Below are positions 38,541-48,223 of a stretch of 64,000 nucleotides of DNA, piece after piece; position 1 is the stretch's first letter, and every line of letters begins with the position of its first letter. The notes under the pieces are model-generated. The model searched no databases and was not told the DNA's origin. It saw nothing but the letters and a program-made list of their open reading frames with translations. Origin of the DNA: Pseudomonadota bacterium (GTDB taxonomy: Bacteria; Pseudomonadota; Gammaproteobacteria; Burkholderiales; Methylophilaceae); assembly GCA_029556915.1 (NCBI GenBank), contig JAKQIT010000077.1, forward strand, positions 62,001 to 126,000, read 5' to 3'. Made by a program: the position numbers and the translations under genes.

Positions 38541-39544
38541 TATTTTGTACGTGGCAATGCTGGCGTATCATCGTTATGTTTTTCTTGGCTTATAGGCATA
38601 CGCTGTGCGTTCTTGCTGATATTGGCCTCATTGATATGTCGTATAGGTTGGTTGGACATGAATGCTATGACGTCTTTGGCCAAGGCACGGTCACTTCTAG
38701 CTGGCGAGCTGGCTAAGGCGCTGGCAATATTTGCCCATGCCTGCGTTTGTTGTGTATAACTATCTGCGCTTAGCGAAATCGATTTAAGCTGCACTGCATT
38801 TTTAGACATTTCAGCATTTCTAGCCAGCTTGTGTATTTGATATTGATGCAAAGCTTGCTGCACGACGCCACGTGTTTTACGTGGGGTGGCATTGGCATCA
38901 ATGCCTAACTTGCGCAAATTTTCTGCGAAACCCTCGCGCCAACGCTGCAAGTCATTTTTGCGGGGATTCAATCGCTTATCCTTTTTACGTATGGGGGCAA
39001 TCTTGATCACTACATGGACGTGTGGATGATCAGTATCAGTATGCAGTGCAAACAGATATTCATGCTTACCACCCAATTCCTCTTTCAAGTATTCACGCAC
39101 TGCTTCTTTTACTTCATCGGTGGGTGTGCCTTTTTTCATGGAAAACATGACATTGATCGTTTCACGATGTTGTGAAATTTCAGGAATGTCTTGTGACCAG
39201 TCTTCTTTAAAATCCTTTAAATCAGCGCGGTTGTTCAAGGTGCGACCTTCGTGATCTTCAAGTTCTACCTTACCATTACGTGAGATGTAATCTAGGTGAT
39301 TTCTGATGACCTCCATCCCCTTGCCTGCACTCTTCTTACTGGTAATTTTAACCATCACTTCAGGAGATTTTTTAGTGGTGCGGGCTAGCTGGGCGCGAAT
39401 TTCACTGGGTTTATTGGGCAATAATATTGTTGACCAGGGCAATGGTCTAACCGCCAGCTTTTTAATCTTTCTGACAGGTGGATAAAATAACTTGTCACCC
39501 CAATTTAGCAAATACTCATCAATAAATATCTTAGGTCTTACCAT
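38540..39544 (-). CDS. Relaxase (MOB-P / VirD2-like)
   Basis: 334 residues. The nicking Tyr is likely Tyr86 in RNHLDYISRNGKV and the metal-binding histidines are His168, His173, His175 and His177 in ALHTDTDHPHVHVVIK. It cuts oriT and stays bound to the transferred strand. Short compared with many relaxases; the C-terminal half usually found in the same protein seems to be in the neighbouring LPD7 protein. It follows mobC by 2 bases. Confidence 0.9.
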   Translation of the reverse strand: MVRPKIFIDEYLLNWGDKLFYPPVRKIKKLAVRPLPWSTILLPNKPSEIRAQLARTTKKSPEVMVKITSKKSAGKGMEVIRNHLDYISRNGKVELEDHEGRTLNNRADLKDFKEDWSQDIPEISQHRETINVMFSMKKGTPTDEVKEAVREYLKEELGGKHEYLFALHTDTDHPHVHVVIKIAPIRKKDKRLNPRKNDLQRWREGFAENLRKLGIDANATPRKTRGVVQQALHQYQIHKLARNAEMSKNAVQLKSISLSADSYTQQTQAWANIASALASSPARSDRALAKDVIAFMSNQPIRHINEANISKNAQRMPISQEKHNDDTPALPRTK

Positions 39545-39546
39545 GC

Positions 39547-40089
39547 TTACCAGCGTTTGAGATTATGGTTAAAGATCGTTCGTAAGACTTGTTTTTCTGC
39601 GTCTAAGTTTTGCATCAGCAATTGTAATGTTGGCATGAGTTCAATTTGTGAAGGATGCAGCGTGTGACTATTTAATGCCCGCGCCACTTGATTTAAGTTA
39701 TGCCCTAGCATTCTGATCTGATACAAACGTTCATCCAATTTATCTAATTCCAACACCGTGAGCGGCGTGTGTTGAATAAATTGATAGCGCACCAAGGTAA
39801 TGAGCCACCTTGCGGGACTGACTCCCGCCTGTTTTGCATGATTTACGAGTACTTCATATTCGTGGTTAGTGAGACGGATTTCGAGGCGGTTTTGCAGCTG
39901 GCTATTTTCAGGTGTTGGCAGCAGCCCTTTGGGGATATTCAATATTTGTTCTAATTGCGTGTCACCTGTTAAGATTTTGCTGATGAGTTGTCGCAGAGCC
40001 TCACTGGGGCGCATGCCGCTTTGTAAGCAGTATCTCTGCCAATCCTGTTTTAATGCACTTCTAAAGCTAATTCGATCAGCCAAGCGCAT
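39547..40089 (-). CDS. mobC: MobC-like relaxosome accessory protein
   Basis: 180 residues. Contains the MobC signature (YQIRMLGHNLNQVARALNSH) near residue 130 and an N-terminal ribbon-helix-helix-like region (SFRSALKQDWQRYCLQSGM). It helps the relaxase open oriT. Its start overlaps the stop of the LPD7 gene by one base and its stop is 2 bases before the relaxase. Confidence 0.85.
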   Translation of the reverse strand: MRLADRISFRSALKQDWQRYCLQSGMRPSEALRQLISKILTGDTQLEQILNIPKGLLPTPENSQLQNRLEIRLTNHEYEVLVNHAKQAGVSPARWLITLVRYQFIQHTPLTVLELDKLDERLYQIRMLGHNLNQVARALNSHTLHPSQIELMPTLQLLMQNLDAEKQVLRTIFNHNLKRW

Positions 40090-41405
40090 TATCGACGGGG
40101 TGAAACTTGCGGTTGTGAATAGGTTTTTTGTAGCGATGGCTTATCGATAGTCATATCCGCCCCGTTATTACTTGCTGGTGCTGGGATTTTAGCGTCATAC
40201 ACATGAGGCTTGGGTATTTCAACCCCCATAGCCTCAAGCTTGCCAACGGTGATGGCCAAGCTTTGTTGCATCGCCTTGATGGTATTTGGACTCGCACCTT
40301 TGGCTATAGCTGTAGCAATAATGGCGACCTCCGCTGCTTTAGGTGTGTAGGTGTTGGCTTGAATGTGCCAAGCGTTGCGTTGGGCTTCTTTTTGCTCCGT
40401 GCCGATGATTTTGCCAGTTTTATCGTGTACTGGTGTGTTGACCATGACCGTCCTTTTACCATCACGTGCGATACTCAGTCGGTCACCAATGTTGGCATTC
40501 GCCTCGGTGATGGCACGCTCAAGGTCTACACCCCAAACGGTTTTTTCTGCGCCTTTGTCCAAAAAGCGCACGTAATACGAGTTGTCATTTTTGTCGTCGT
40601 ACAGGTATTTGGCTTTTCCGTGTGCCAGTAGCAGCACACCCTCTTCCTTAACGACATTATCGGTTGATTTTATTTGCGTATGGCCTATCACGTTGGTACT
40701 GATTGGTGGGTTATCCATGGCCACTTTGTGGTCGATTATCTCAATTTTGTTCTGAATTTTGCCTTTGGCATTTTCTAACAAAGCAATATCTTGTTGGGAG
40801 GGTTTGTAGCCTGTCACCTCGATGCCCTGCATGCTCGCGGCTAGCCAAGCTTCTCGCTTAAATTCTTCTGCGCCACTGACTTTAATTTTTAACCAGTTTT
40901 TAGTTTTAGCCAACGCTATCATGGCTCTAACATCATCGGCATCTGAGGATCGAGCACTAATCGATGGTCCTTTGTCTTCAAACACGATGCCTACATCTGG
41001 GTTTTTTGAATAATACACATGGTCTTTAATCGCATAACGTTGGCCAAGCTCAGCAGGAATTTCGTGCGCTAGGAGTGGATGTAACTTTGTATGTTGATTG
41101 ACCGTATGTTCATCAACGACAACTGTATTGTTTGGTTTTGAATGTTCAGTTACTTTCAGTGCAGTAGATGCTTGTGTTGACGATTGGGTAGCTTCGACTG
41201 ATTCCGCTCGCAAGTTGACGCCTTGTTCATCCAGCGCTTTACGTGCTGCCGCACCATCTTGCGCCCGACTTCTGGCCAGTTGCGCTAGCGTTGCTGGATT
41301 GAGCGTAAGCGGTGCTAGCTTTGCTTTCACCCTCTTCTTTTTTGGTTGGGCCGCACTTTTTTCTGAAGTGATTGGTATTGTTTTGTCAGTTGCTGGCGTC
41401 GCCAT
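40089..41405 (-). CDS. LPD7-domain transfer protein (relaxase C-terminal-like)
   Basis: About 438 residues. A Thr/Ser/Ala-rich N-terminus is followed by an LPD7 (large polyvalent-protein-associated) domain: LGQRYAIKDHVYYSKNPDV, IVFEDKGPSISARSSDADDV, NWLKIKVSGAEEFKREAWLA. A second region near residue 265 (LLLAHGKAKYLYDDKNDNSY) is often seen at relaxase or primase C-termini on plasmids. Start at 41405 is chosen for the AAAGGA ribosome site 6 bases before ATG; an upstream ATG (41441) lacks one. It probably acts in the relaxosome with the relaxase and MobC. Confidence 0.75.
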   Translation of the reverse strand: MATPATDKTIPITSEKSAAQPKKKRVKAKLAPLTLNPATLAQLARSRAQDGAAARKALDEQGVNLRAESVEATQSSTQASTALKVTEHSKPNNTVVVDEHTVNQHTKLHPLLAHEIPAELGQRYAIKDHVYYSKNPDVGIVFEDKGPSISARSSDADDVRAMIALAKTKNWLKIKVSGAEEFKREAWLAASMQGIEVTGYKPSQQDIALLENAKGKIQNKIEIIDHKVAMDNPPISTNVIGHTQIKSTDNVVKEEGVLLLAHGKAKYLYDDKNDNSYYVRFLDKGAEKTVWGVDLERAITEANANIGDRLSIARDGKRTVMVNTPVHDKTGKIIGTEQKEAQRNAWHIQANTYTPKAAEVAIIATAIAKGASPNTIKAMQQSLAITVGKLEAMGVEIPKPHVYDAKIPAPASNNGADMTIDKPSLQKTYSQPQVSPRR

Positions 41406-41482
41406 ATTTAAATCCTTTGCATCCCATAAAATGCTGGTCATGTCTATGACCAGCTTGGTGTCGCGTATTAGAAAGCACAGGG

Positions 41483-42031
41483 TTAACGTTTAACAGATTT
41501 CTCTGGTTCAGCTTTATTGACTGCGGTTTTAGCTTCTTTGGCAGCATCCTTCTCTGCTCTGATATTTTGGCGAATATCCTGATTTCGCGCCCATGATCGG
41601 TCAGCTAAAGCATCCAGTGATTTATCCATATCAGGCATCCCTAGTTCTTTAGCTGATTTTTTGAGCCCCGCAACCACGCGCTCCATATCATCTTTGGCGC
41701 GACTGAAAGGAAAGACGGTGGCATTTTCGGTGGATTTGCCTTGTTTATCCTGATAGTAAATCGCGACATCAGGACGGCGTAGTTTCTCTGCCGTTTGCTT
41801 AAACTCCTCGGAAACAAAATTAAGTTTGGATTTGTCATGGGCGATCACCGAATTTTTACCAATTTCTTGCAATACATGATGCTCGAGAATGGTAATATCG
41901 CCCTTATATACCCCACCGGCTTTGGGTGGATATACCTGTGTGCCTTGCCCATACACTAAAGCAGCATTCATTTTGATGCTTTCATTGATGGGGGGATTAC
42001 TTTTTGTAGTGGTTGCAGTTGCCGTAGTCAT
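41483..42031 (-). CDS. KfrB-domain protein
   Basis: 182 residues. Contains a KfrB-type domain (GDITILEHHVLQEIGKNSVI, then a region with SEEFKQTAEKLRRPDVAIYY) and a lysine-rich helical tail. KfrB-like domains accompany plasmid maintenance and transfer genes. I chose ATG 42031, preceded by AGGAG; the frame open to 42148 upstream overlaps the end of the coupling protein gene. Confidence 0.7.
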   Translation of the reverse strand: MTTATATTTKSNPPINESIKMNAALVYGQGTQVYPPKAGGVYKGDITILEHHVLQEIGKNSVIAHDKSKLNFVSEEFKQTAEKLRRPDVAIYYQDKQGKSTENATVFPFSRAKDDMERVVAGLKKSAKELGMPDMDKSLDALADRSWARNQDIRQNIRAEKDAAKEAKTAVNKAEPEKSVKR

Positions 42032-42137
42032 TTGATTACTCCTGTTATGTAAAAAATGTGCTGATTGAGTGTTACCACCTTGATGACCATCAACACTTAG
42101 GTCTTCAATTCTTAGGACTGCAATTTCCAGTCGCCTT

Positions 42138-44249
42138 TCAGACGGCATCAGCCGCTATGCCCGCAAACGCCGCCTCCATGCGCGTATGCGCGGTCTCAGT
42201 GTCCAAGCCATCGTCATGTGTTAAATAGTGGGTCTGATCTAATGTATCAAGCATGGATAGTTGCGCACTCGTCACACCCATGTTGATTAAGGCTGCATAG
42301 ACATAGTCTTGTACCTCTTGCTCGTCTAATGGATCTTTTGTGGGCGGTTTTTCTGTTTTGTCATAAATGTCTAGATATTCAGCCGTCACTGGCGGCTTGA
42401 GAGCATAGGTATCCAAGTCCATTTCACTATCATCCATGTCGCGCAATCGCTTGCTGATTTTTGCGATAAATAAGGCAATGTTGATGGATTTAACGGCTGG
42501 GGCTTTAATGACCCTACTGATAAATTCAGGATCATCGTAATAGCGAATTTTGTCGCAAAGGATGGGTTTGACGTTTTCTAGAAAAATGATTTCTTTCCAT
42601 TGGCCAATCTCTTTAACTTCTTGTGGCAACAATAAGGCGCGTCGCTGGTCTGAGGTGCTGACTGAACCGCCGCCTCCACTTTTGCTAAAACCTTTAGGCC
42701 GACTCAAGCTGGTGCTTTTTTCCGTGAAGTAGCCTAGACTCTCCGATACCTCATTAGCGTCTTTTTGATCCCGTGGCGCATAGACAATGTGCAAAGCGTG
42801 ATTGGTCATTAATGTTCGCGCATCATCTTTGCCATAGTTGGTCGCAGATTCTAATTGCGCGACACTTTGTATAATCGGCAGCAGACGCAAGTTATAGCCC
42901 GCGATATGCCCCACGGATTTTGCAATAACATTGATGACACCCATACTGGTGAATTCATCCATCAACAGCAGGCATTGATACTTGAGTAAAGCAGGATTTT
43001 TTTGCGGTAATTCTTTGGTGTTAAGATTAACTAACTGGCTAAACAGTAAGTTAACGATCAGTTTTGCATCGTCTAACTTGTTCGGGGTAATGCCAATATA
43101 AATGGACATTTTCTGTTTACGTACATCGCGTACATCAAAATCACAGGCACTGGTGGCGGCATCGACAATCGGATTACGCCACGGCAATAACGGCGCATTA
43201 AAGGTACTTAAAATATCAGACAATACATTGTCACTGGCATTGAGAAAGGTGGTGAATGCGCCTCGACATTCACTGCTTAACCATTCATAAGGCATGACGT
43301 GTTCAGTGAAATATTTTTTAATGGGTAAGCCTGAGTCACGGCCTGAAGTTTGACGTAGCACTTCGCCCATGGTGACGGGATAATCAGGCAACGCTGAGTC
43401 AGCCCCCTCTACTTCGCGTTGATCACGCAATTCGCATAAAAACAAGGTGACCGCTAAAAACAAGTTCCGTGCATTATCATTCCAAAAGGCATCTTTACCA
43501 CCGCTAGTCCAGATGGCATTGCTCATGGTGATCACATCTCCTACGCGAAATGCCCCCTTGCTAATTGCACTTAGAAAATTATATCGATGTGACCGTGGTG
43601 CAGGCTGGCCGTTGACATCGATGTCTTCCGCAAATGGATTAAACAAATATACCGCTTGTTTCAATATTTGCTGGCGGTAACCTGCGGTAATATCAAAGTT
43701 TTCTTGTTTGATGTCGAGTACGCATACTGACTCTTCGTAGCTCAGTAAGTTAGGAATGACCACCCCCACCCCTTTGCCGCTGCGGGTGGGTGCAGCCAGC
43801 ATTACAAACTGTTGTCCAGGAAAGCGTAGCGTTTTACCGCGATATTTTCCCACCACAATCCCTGTGTTACCAAATAAACCAGCTTGACCGACTTCTGAAG
43901 CAGTTGCCCAACGTGCACTGCCATGTAATGCTCTTTTTTCGCGCAAGGCTAATACCATCAGCATGGGAGCAATCAAATAAATGATGGCCAAGCTAGCAAT
44001 TCCTGTCAGCGCAATGCGCTTGCCACCACCGACCAATTGACCTTGTTGCCATGCAGTAAAGTAATCTGTCCATGCCCAAAAGCACACATTCGCACCATAA
44101 GTGAGTGGGTTGTATTTAAAGCTGAGTAATACAAAAGCACCACTAAGCAACATGATCAGCGGAATGGTGACCAGTATGAGTGTCAAAATCCCGATTGTTT
44201 TGAACAGGGTTTGGTTTTGACGGTAGGTGGCTACAATGTGTTTCACCAT
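42138..44249 (-). CDS. virD4: Type IV coupling protein (VirD4/TraG family)
   Basis: 703 residues. Two N-terminal membrane helices, Walker A LAAPTRSGKGVGVVIPNLLS, Walker B in CLLLMDEFTSMG, and the VirD4 arginine/sensor region SVAQLESATNYGKDDARTL. It brings the relaxase-DNA complex to the secretion channel. It follows the OmpA-like lipoprotein by 6 bases. Confidence 0.95.
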   Translation of the reverse strand: MVKHIVATYRQNQTLFKTIGILTLILVTIPLIMLLSGAFVLLSFKYNPLTYGANVCFWAWTDYFTAWQQGQLVGGGKRIALTGIASLAIIYLIAPMLMVLALREKRALHGSARWATASEVGQAGLFGNTGIVVGKYRGKTLRFPGQQFVMLAAPTRSGKGVGVVIPNLLSYEESVCVLDIKQENFDITAGYRQQILKQAVYLFNPFAEDIDVNGQPAPRSHRYNFLSAISKGAFRVGDVITMSNAIWTSGGKDAFWNDNARNLFLAVTLFLCELRDQREVEGADSALPDYPVTMGEVLRQTSGRDSGLPIKKYFTEHVMPYEWLSSECRGAFTTFLNASDNVLSDILSTFNAPLLPWRNPIVDAATSACDFDVRDVRKQKMSIYIGITPNKLDDAKLIVNLLFSQLVNLNTKELPQKNPALLKYQCLLLMDEFTSMGVINVIAKSVGHIAGYNLRLLPIIQSVAQLESATNYGKDDARTLMTNHALHIVYAPRDQKDANEVSESLGYFTEKSTSLSRPKGFSKSGGGGSVSTSDQRRALLLPQEVKEIGQWKEIIFLENVKPILCDKIRYYDDPEFISRVIKAPAVKSINIALFIAKISKRLRDMDDSEMDLDTYALKPPVTAEYLDIYDKTEKPPTKDPLDEQEVQDYVYAALINMGVTSAQLSMLDTLDQTHYLTHDDGLDTETAHTRMEAAFAGIAADAV

Positions 44250-44255
44250 CTCGGT

Positions 44256-44969
44256 TTAAGCCTTAGGTTTACCATAAACGTTAATCTCTACACGCCGATC
44301 AGGTGATAAGCATTCAATTAAGGCTTCGTCTGCCAAAACCTCTGTACAGTGTTCTGTTTTACCTGAAGGGATTAAACCGCCACGGCTTTGTACTTCAAAA
44401 TGGAGAGGGTCAAGCTTGGCTTGCGATTGCAAATAATTACGCACGACTTTGGCTCTTTTGCTGGCCAATACTTCGTTGTGCTTAGATTCACCCAATCGAT
44501 CGGTGTGCCCAATAATTTCAATGATTTGCACCTCATCAAGCAACTGGATGGATTTTGCCAAATCTTTCAGCGCTGTTTTGCCTGCTTTTAAAAGTGCCGA
44601 CTGATTGAATTTAAATAACGTACTGGCTAACAAATTGGCTTTTTTGAGCGTAGATGTTGGCACAGTCGCAATAGCTGCGTTTGGCTTTATCTGTAGTTGT
44701 AGTTTGTAACTTGCCAACTCTGATTCTAATGAACTAATTTTTGTGCGGGCAACTTGCTCCTCTTGCTGTAACTGTTTCACTTTCGCCCTAAGTGACTCTG
44801 CCTCGTTATCATATATTTTAGTTAGTGATTCTGTAACAGCACCTTGGTTAATGGGCACGCGATGTGTGCCGTCTGGCACAATCAATTGATTGGCATTTGA
44901 ACAACCCATGAGCGTCAATGCACTTGCAACGGCAAGCATTAGTAGGCTGGTTTTAGTGGTGTTTTTCAT
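44256..44969 (-). CDS. OmpA-like peptidoglycan-binding lipoprotein
   Basis: 237 residues from ATG 44969, which has AAAAGGA upstream; a frame open to 45005 starts inside virB11. Lipoprotein signal with lipobox LTLMGC; a coiled coil (about residues 50-100, EAESLRAKVKQLQQEEQVAR); C-terminal OmpA domain with EIIGHTDRLGESKHNEVLAS and two cysteines (C in EHCTEV and IECLSP). It probably anchors the secretion channel to the cell wall. It overlaps no other gene and stands between virB11 and virD4. Confidence 0.88.
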   Translation of the reverse strand: MKNTTKTSLLMLAVASALTLMGCSNANQLIVPDGTHRVPINQGAVTESLTKIYDNEAESLRAKVKQLQQEEQVARTKISSLESELASYKLQLQIKPNAAIATVPTSTLKKANLLASTLFKFNQSALLKAGKTALKDLAKSIQLLDEVQIIEIIGHTDRLGESKHNEVLASKRAKVVRNYLQSQAKLDPLHFEVQSRGGLIPSGKTEHCTEVLADEALIECLSPDRRVEINVYGKPKA

Positions 44970-44985
44970 AGTTATTCCTTTTTCA

Positions 44986-46122
44986 TCACGATGTTTCAAA
45001 TGCAATCTCTGATTTTTTAAAGGGATTAAAATAAATGGCAGTCATTTTGTATTCCGTCCCTGTCTGTAGGCCTTGTGCATCAAACACTTCTCGCGCCTCT
45101 AAATGTGCAATCACATCCATCGCAGTAAATAACAAACGTTTAATGGCCACATCTTGATAAGCAATCGATTCAGGGTGCTCTTTGGCCATAAATACAAATC
45201 GCCCAAGTGCTTCTTCAGGTGAACCTGCATGCCAACTGGTAATGCTGCCACCATGGCCACTGAGTAGTAGCTTTAGATAGTCGTAACTTTCCGCCCCACG
45301 CAATTCGGCTAATAGCACACGGTCAGGGTTCATGCGCATAGTGCTATGAATTAAATCCGACGGGGTGACCTTGGCTTGTCCTTGCCCACCTTTGCTGTAG
45401 GTTAAATGGACGACATATTCATGATCAGGTAAAAAGAGTTCGCGGGCATCTTCAATAGTGATAATCGATTCATGGCGTGGGATCGATTGACATAACATTT
45501 TAGAGAACGTCGTTTTACCCGAACCCGTTTCACCAACGATACCTATATTTTTATCAGACTTTACAGCTTCAATTAAAAATTGACCGAAGCAACCGCTTTC
45601 AAGCAAGTCCATGAGGTGAGTGTTTTGTTTGCTGATTTTGCGTTTAGCCGATGCCAGTTCATGCGCATCCAATGACAATTCTCGTGGGCGCAACCACACC
45701 GTTTCAGAAAACACCGCCTCCGCCTCATATTCCGCCATGGTCTTGGTTAAAATCATCGGTTTACGAATCGATAAATTAACTAAGCCTTTTTGTACCACTG
45801 GCGGTAGCACCACTTGAATACGCTCGCCATTGGGTAAATTCGCCGATAGTATAGGGGCTGATTTATTCACCCCTTGGTTACTAAAATTGCCTACCGCAAC
45901 GGCTATTTGCTCTAGAAACTCGAGGCTTAGCAGCGGAGCTTTGATTTTTCTGCGTCCCTGATGATTTTTAATAATCAATTCATAAGGCTTGTTGACAAAA
46001 ATATCGGTCACACCATCTTCTCTGAGATAGTGTGTGATAGGCTCAAGTAGCAGGCGCAGCGTTTCGTCACCTTTAATCGCTGGCGCGCTATTGTGTACGG
46101 TCATCGCGACATCATCAGGCAT
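44986..46122 (-). CDS. virB11: VirB11 ATPase
   Basis: 378 residues, hexameric traffic ATPase of the secretion system. Walker A GIVGETGSGKTTFSKML; Asp box TIEDARELFLPDHEYVV; His box region SWHAGSPEEALGRF. N-terminal domain about residues 1-165. It starts 2 bases after virB10 and ends 16 bases before the OmpA-like gene. Confidence 0.96.
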   Translation of the reverse strand: MPDDVAMTVHNSAPAIKGDETLRLLLEPITHYLREDGVTDIFVNKPYELIIKNHQGRRKIKAPLLSLEFLEQIAVAVGNFSNQGVNKSAPILSANLPNGERIQVVLPPVVQKGLVNLSIRKPMILTKTMAEYEAEAVFSETVWLRPRELSLDAHELASAKRKISKQNTHLMDLLESGCFGQFLIEAVKSDKNIGIVGETGSGKTTFSKMLCQSIPRHESIITIEDARELFLPDHEYVVHLTYSKGGQGQAKVTPSDLIHSTMRMNPDRVLLAELRGAESYDYLKLLLSGHGGSITSWHAGSPEEALGRFVFMAKEHPESIAYQDVAIKRLLFTAMDVIAHLEAREVFDAQGLQTGTEYKMTAIYFNPFKKSEIAFETS

Positions 46123-46124
46123 GG

Positions 46125-47363
46125 CTAGTGACCCTGACCACTGATTTTGAGCTCATACACATCAGAAAAATCCAAATCACGTTTCACCACAATGGCAATA
46201 CGTTCTCCTTGATTTTTGGTCAAGGTAGGAGGAATATGGATCGTTTGTTTTAATATCTGATTGGCCATATCCTCGCCTGCTCTTTGAGCGTTTGGAAAAG
46301 CAATGGTTGTCCCATTACTATTTTTAGCCGTTTCATAGGCAACCAAGTCTTTAAATGACGATAACAAAATGGCCGCACCCAAGCGCTCCGTCCAATGCTT
46401 GTTGATGTCACCATCAAAACCGCTACGACCAAGCGCATCTGTCCCCAAGGAATTCAGTTCGATCACCACGCCTTCAGGTGTCTTGATCCTATCCCACAAT
46501 ACCGTTAGCCGAGTATCTCCCTGTTTTAACCCTGCATACTCACCCGTAAGCAGTGAGCCGCGCTCAACCAACACTACCTTGCCGTTATCAGAATAACTAT
46601 CACCTGTGGTGGTACACGTCACCAAGCCTGGATTAGATGAATTGATGGCAGACGTTAGTGCGCAATCAAAGGTATTGCCTTTAGCCAGCACATAATTTCT
46701 ATTGCCAAGTAGATTGGCCTTGGCTTTATGGGTAGTGGTCGGCGTTAAATTCATGCCATTTGAATGTGCCTCAGCCGCAGGTTTGTTACTTTTGCTCGCA
46801 TTGAATGGTTGGATAGCCTCAATACCTGTATTGCTTAAAACATTGGTGTGACTAGCTAAGCCTGTATTAGTTATAGGCGATGTTCCCTGCGCGATCATGA
46901 TAGGGGCATCATAACGACTGGCTTTAGGCGTAATGGCTGCATTCGCCGCACCATCTTTTGCAGTGGCTGGTGAATTGCCAAGCACTGGGATGGGTGTCGC
47001 TGTGGATGTCCCCGTAGACGTTATGGGCATTGCGGTAGGCGGCATTGCAGGTTCATCAACAGGTGCAATATTCAATGGATCGCCTTCTGCGCCTAAAGAT
47101 TTAGCCTTGTTTTCTACGATGACTTTTAGTGATTGATGGTCATTTTTGTCAGCGGCTCTATGCGCTTGCAGCTTGCCGTAGCCATAATAAAGCACACCAC
47201 CAAATAATAGCGGCACAGTCAAAATTAGTATCATGCCTAACCAATTCTTCTTGGGCCTGTAGGCTTCATTGATGTCACTTTTGTGTGACTCAGCGTGTTG
47301 ATCTGCTTCTATTTGCTGTTGCGCCGAACCAGAAGCACTGATGTTTTCAACAGTATTGGTCAT
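46125..47363 (-). CDS. virB10: VirB10/TrbI channel protein
   Basis: 412 residues. Short cytoplasmic N-terminus, one membrane helix (LGMILILTVPLLFGGVLYYGY), a long Pro/Thr/Ser-rich periplasmic stretch (about residues 85-205), then a C-terminal TrbI/VirB10 beta-barrel domain (LGNRNYVLAKGNTFDCALTS, VVLVERGSLLTGEYAG, DRIKTPEGVVIELNSLGTDA). It spans both membranes and senses energy from VirB11/VirD4. Located 2 bases from each neighbour (virB9 upstream, virB11 downstream). Confidence 0.96.
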   Translation of the reverse strand: MTNTVENISASGSAQQQIEADQHAESHKSDINEAYRPKKNWLGMILILTVPLLFGGVLYYGYGKLQAHRAADKNDHQSLKVIVENKAKSLGAEGDPLNIAPVDEPAMPPTAMPITSTGTSTATPIPVLGNSPATAKDGAANAAITPKASRYDAPIMIAQGTSPITNTGLASHTNVLSNTGIEAIQPFNASKSNKPAAEAHSNGMNLTPTTTHKAKANLLGNRNYVLAKGNTFDCALTSAINSSNPGLVTCTTTGDSYSDNGKVVLVERGSLLTGEYAGLKQGDTRLTVLWDRIKTPEGVVIELNSLGTDALGRSGFDGDINKHWTERLGAAILLSSFKDLVAYETAKNSNGTTIAFPNAQRAGEDMANQILKQTIHIPPTLTKNQGERIAIVVKRDLDFSDVYELKISGQGH

Positions 47364-47365
47364 GT

Positions 47366-48223
47366 TTACTCCACCACCTTGCGAGACACGTGAGGAATCA
47401 CTGTGCCATTTTTTGGGCTACCACCATCAATGTCATAGGCATCATTCCAGATGCCCACCACTTGCTTGCTTAACCGTAGTACGTAATGTTTGGCCACGCC
47501 ATGAATAACAATAGTATCTTTATTGTCATCCCCTATATAGGACTCCATATGGGTGTTGACCATGGTCTCGCTATCATCGACAGCCACTCTGAACACTGCA
47601 GGAATTTCACGGTGATTGGGAATATAAAGGTAAGTAAAATTACCATCATCCCAAGCTTTTTTAGGCGCAATTTCTTCGGATTTAGGCATAACCTGCATGC
47701 TGTACTGGCTGTTCTTTACTGGCAATGGCTCAGTCGCCAATGCCTTGATATTGGCTTGCTCTGCTTTGACCATTTGTTCTTTTGTCGGAACAGCTTCTGC
47801 TGACCCGACAATCGATTTAAGCTCACGTTCATAAGTAAAGGCCAAGTACCAAGTGCCTTTATCCGATGCGTTATTGCTTAGCACGCGCAAATCGAATACA
47901 TAATTGCGTTTAGTGGTGGCTACTACAATATTAGTATCGTGTGCAGCATTTTTAGGTGAGAAAAACAGGTCGTTATTGCCTTTGATGGCCGACACATTCC
48001 AGTTCGAGCTGTCACCCCCAGCCACCGCAGTAATTGCCTCCTCTTTATCCAACTGGATGTGGGTTGCAAAGCCGCGTTTGGTCTTCACCAAAGTGGCTCT
48101 ATTTTTGTCATAAGGGACAAATTGCACTTTGTTATCGATGACCTCCGCAGTGGCCTGCATATTGGTAAACCACATGCCGATTGCCACGACGAGTATCCAT
48201 TTTTTATTAGGCGATTTCTTCAT
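47366..48223 (-). CDS. virB9: VirB9/TrbG channel protein
   Basis: 285 residues with a signal peptide (ILVVAIGMWFTNMQATA). C-terminal CagX/VirB9 domain: NFTYLYIPNHREIPAVFRV, KHYVLRLSKQVVGIWNDAYD. It forms the outer membrane ring with VirB10 and a VirB7-like lipoprotein. Its start overlaps the virB8 stop by 4 bases. Confidence 0.95.
   Translation of the reverse strand: MKKSPNKKWILVVAIGMWFTNMQATAEVIDNKVQFVPYDKNRATLVKTKRGFATHIQLDKEEAITAVAGGDSSNWNVSAIKGNNDLFFSPKNAAHDTNIVVATTKRNYVFDLRVLSNNASDKGTWYLAFTYERELKSIVGSAEAVPTKEQMVKAEQANIKALATEPLPVKNSQYSMQVMPKSEEIAPKKAWDDGNFTYLYIPNHREIPAVFRVAVDDSETMVNTHMESYIGDDNKDTIVIHGVAKHYVLRLSKQVVGIWNDAYDIDGGSPKNGTVIPHVSRKVVE

Noticed and set aside
41570..41760. TATCCTG strings resembling the nic site of IncP-type oriT
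   Set aside because: They lie inside the KfrB gene, without the flanking inverted repeat, so oriT is not called.
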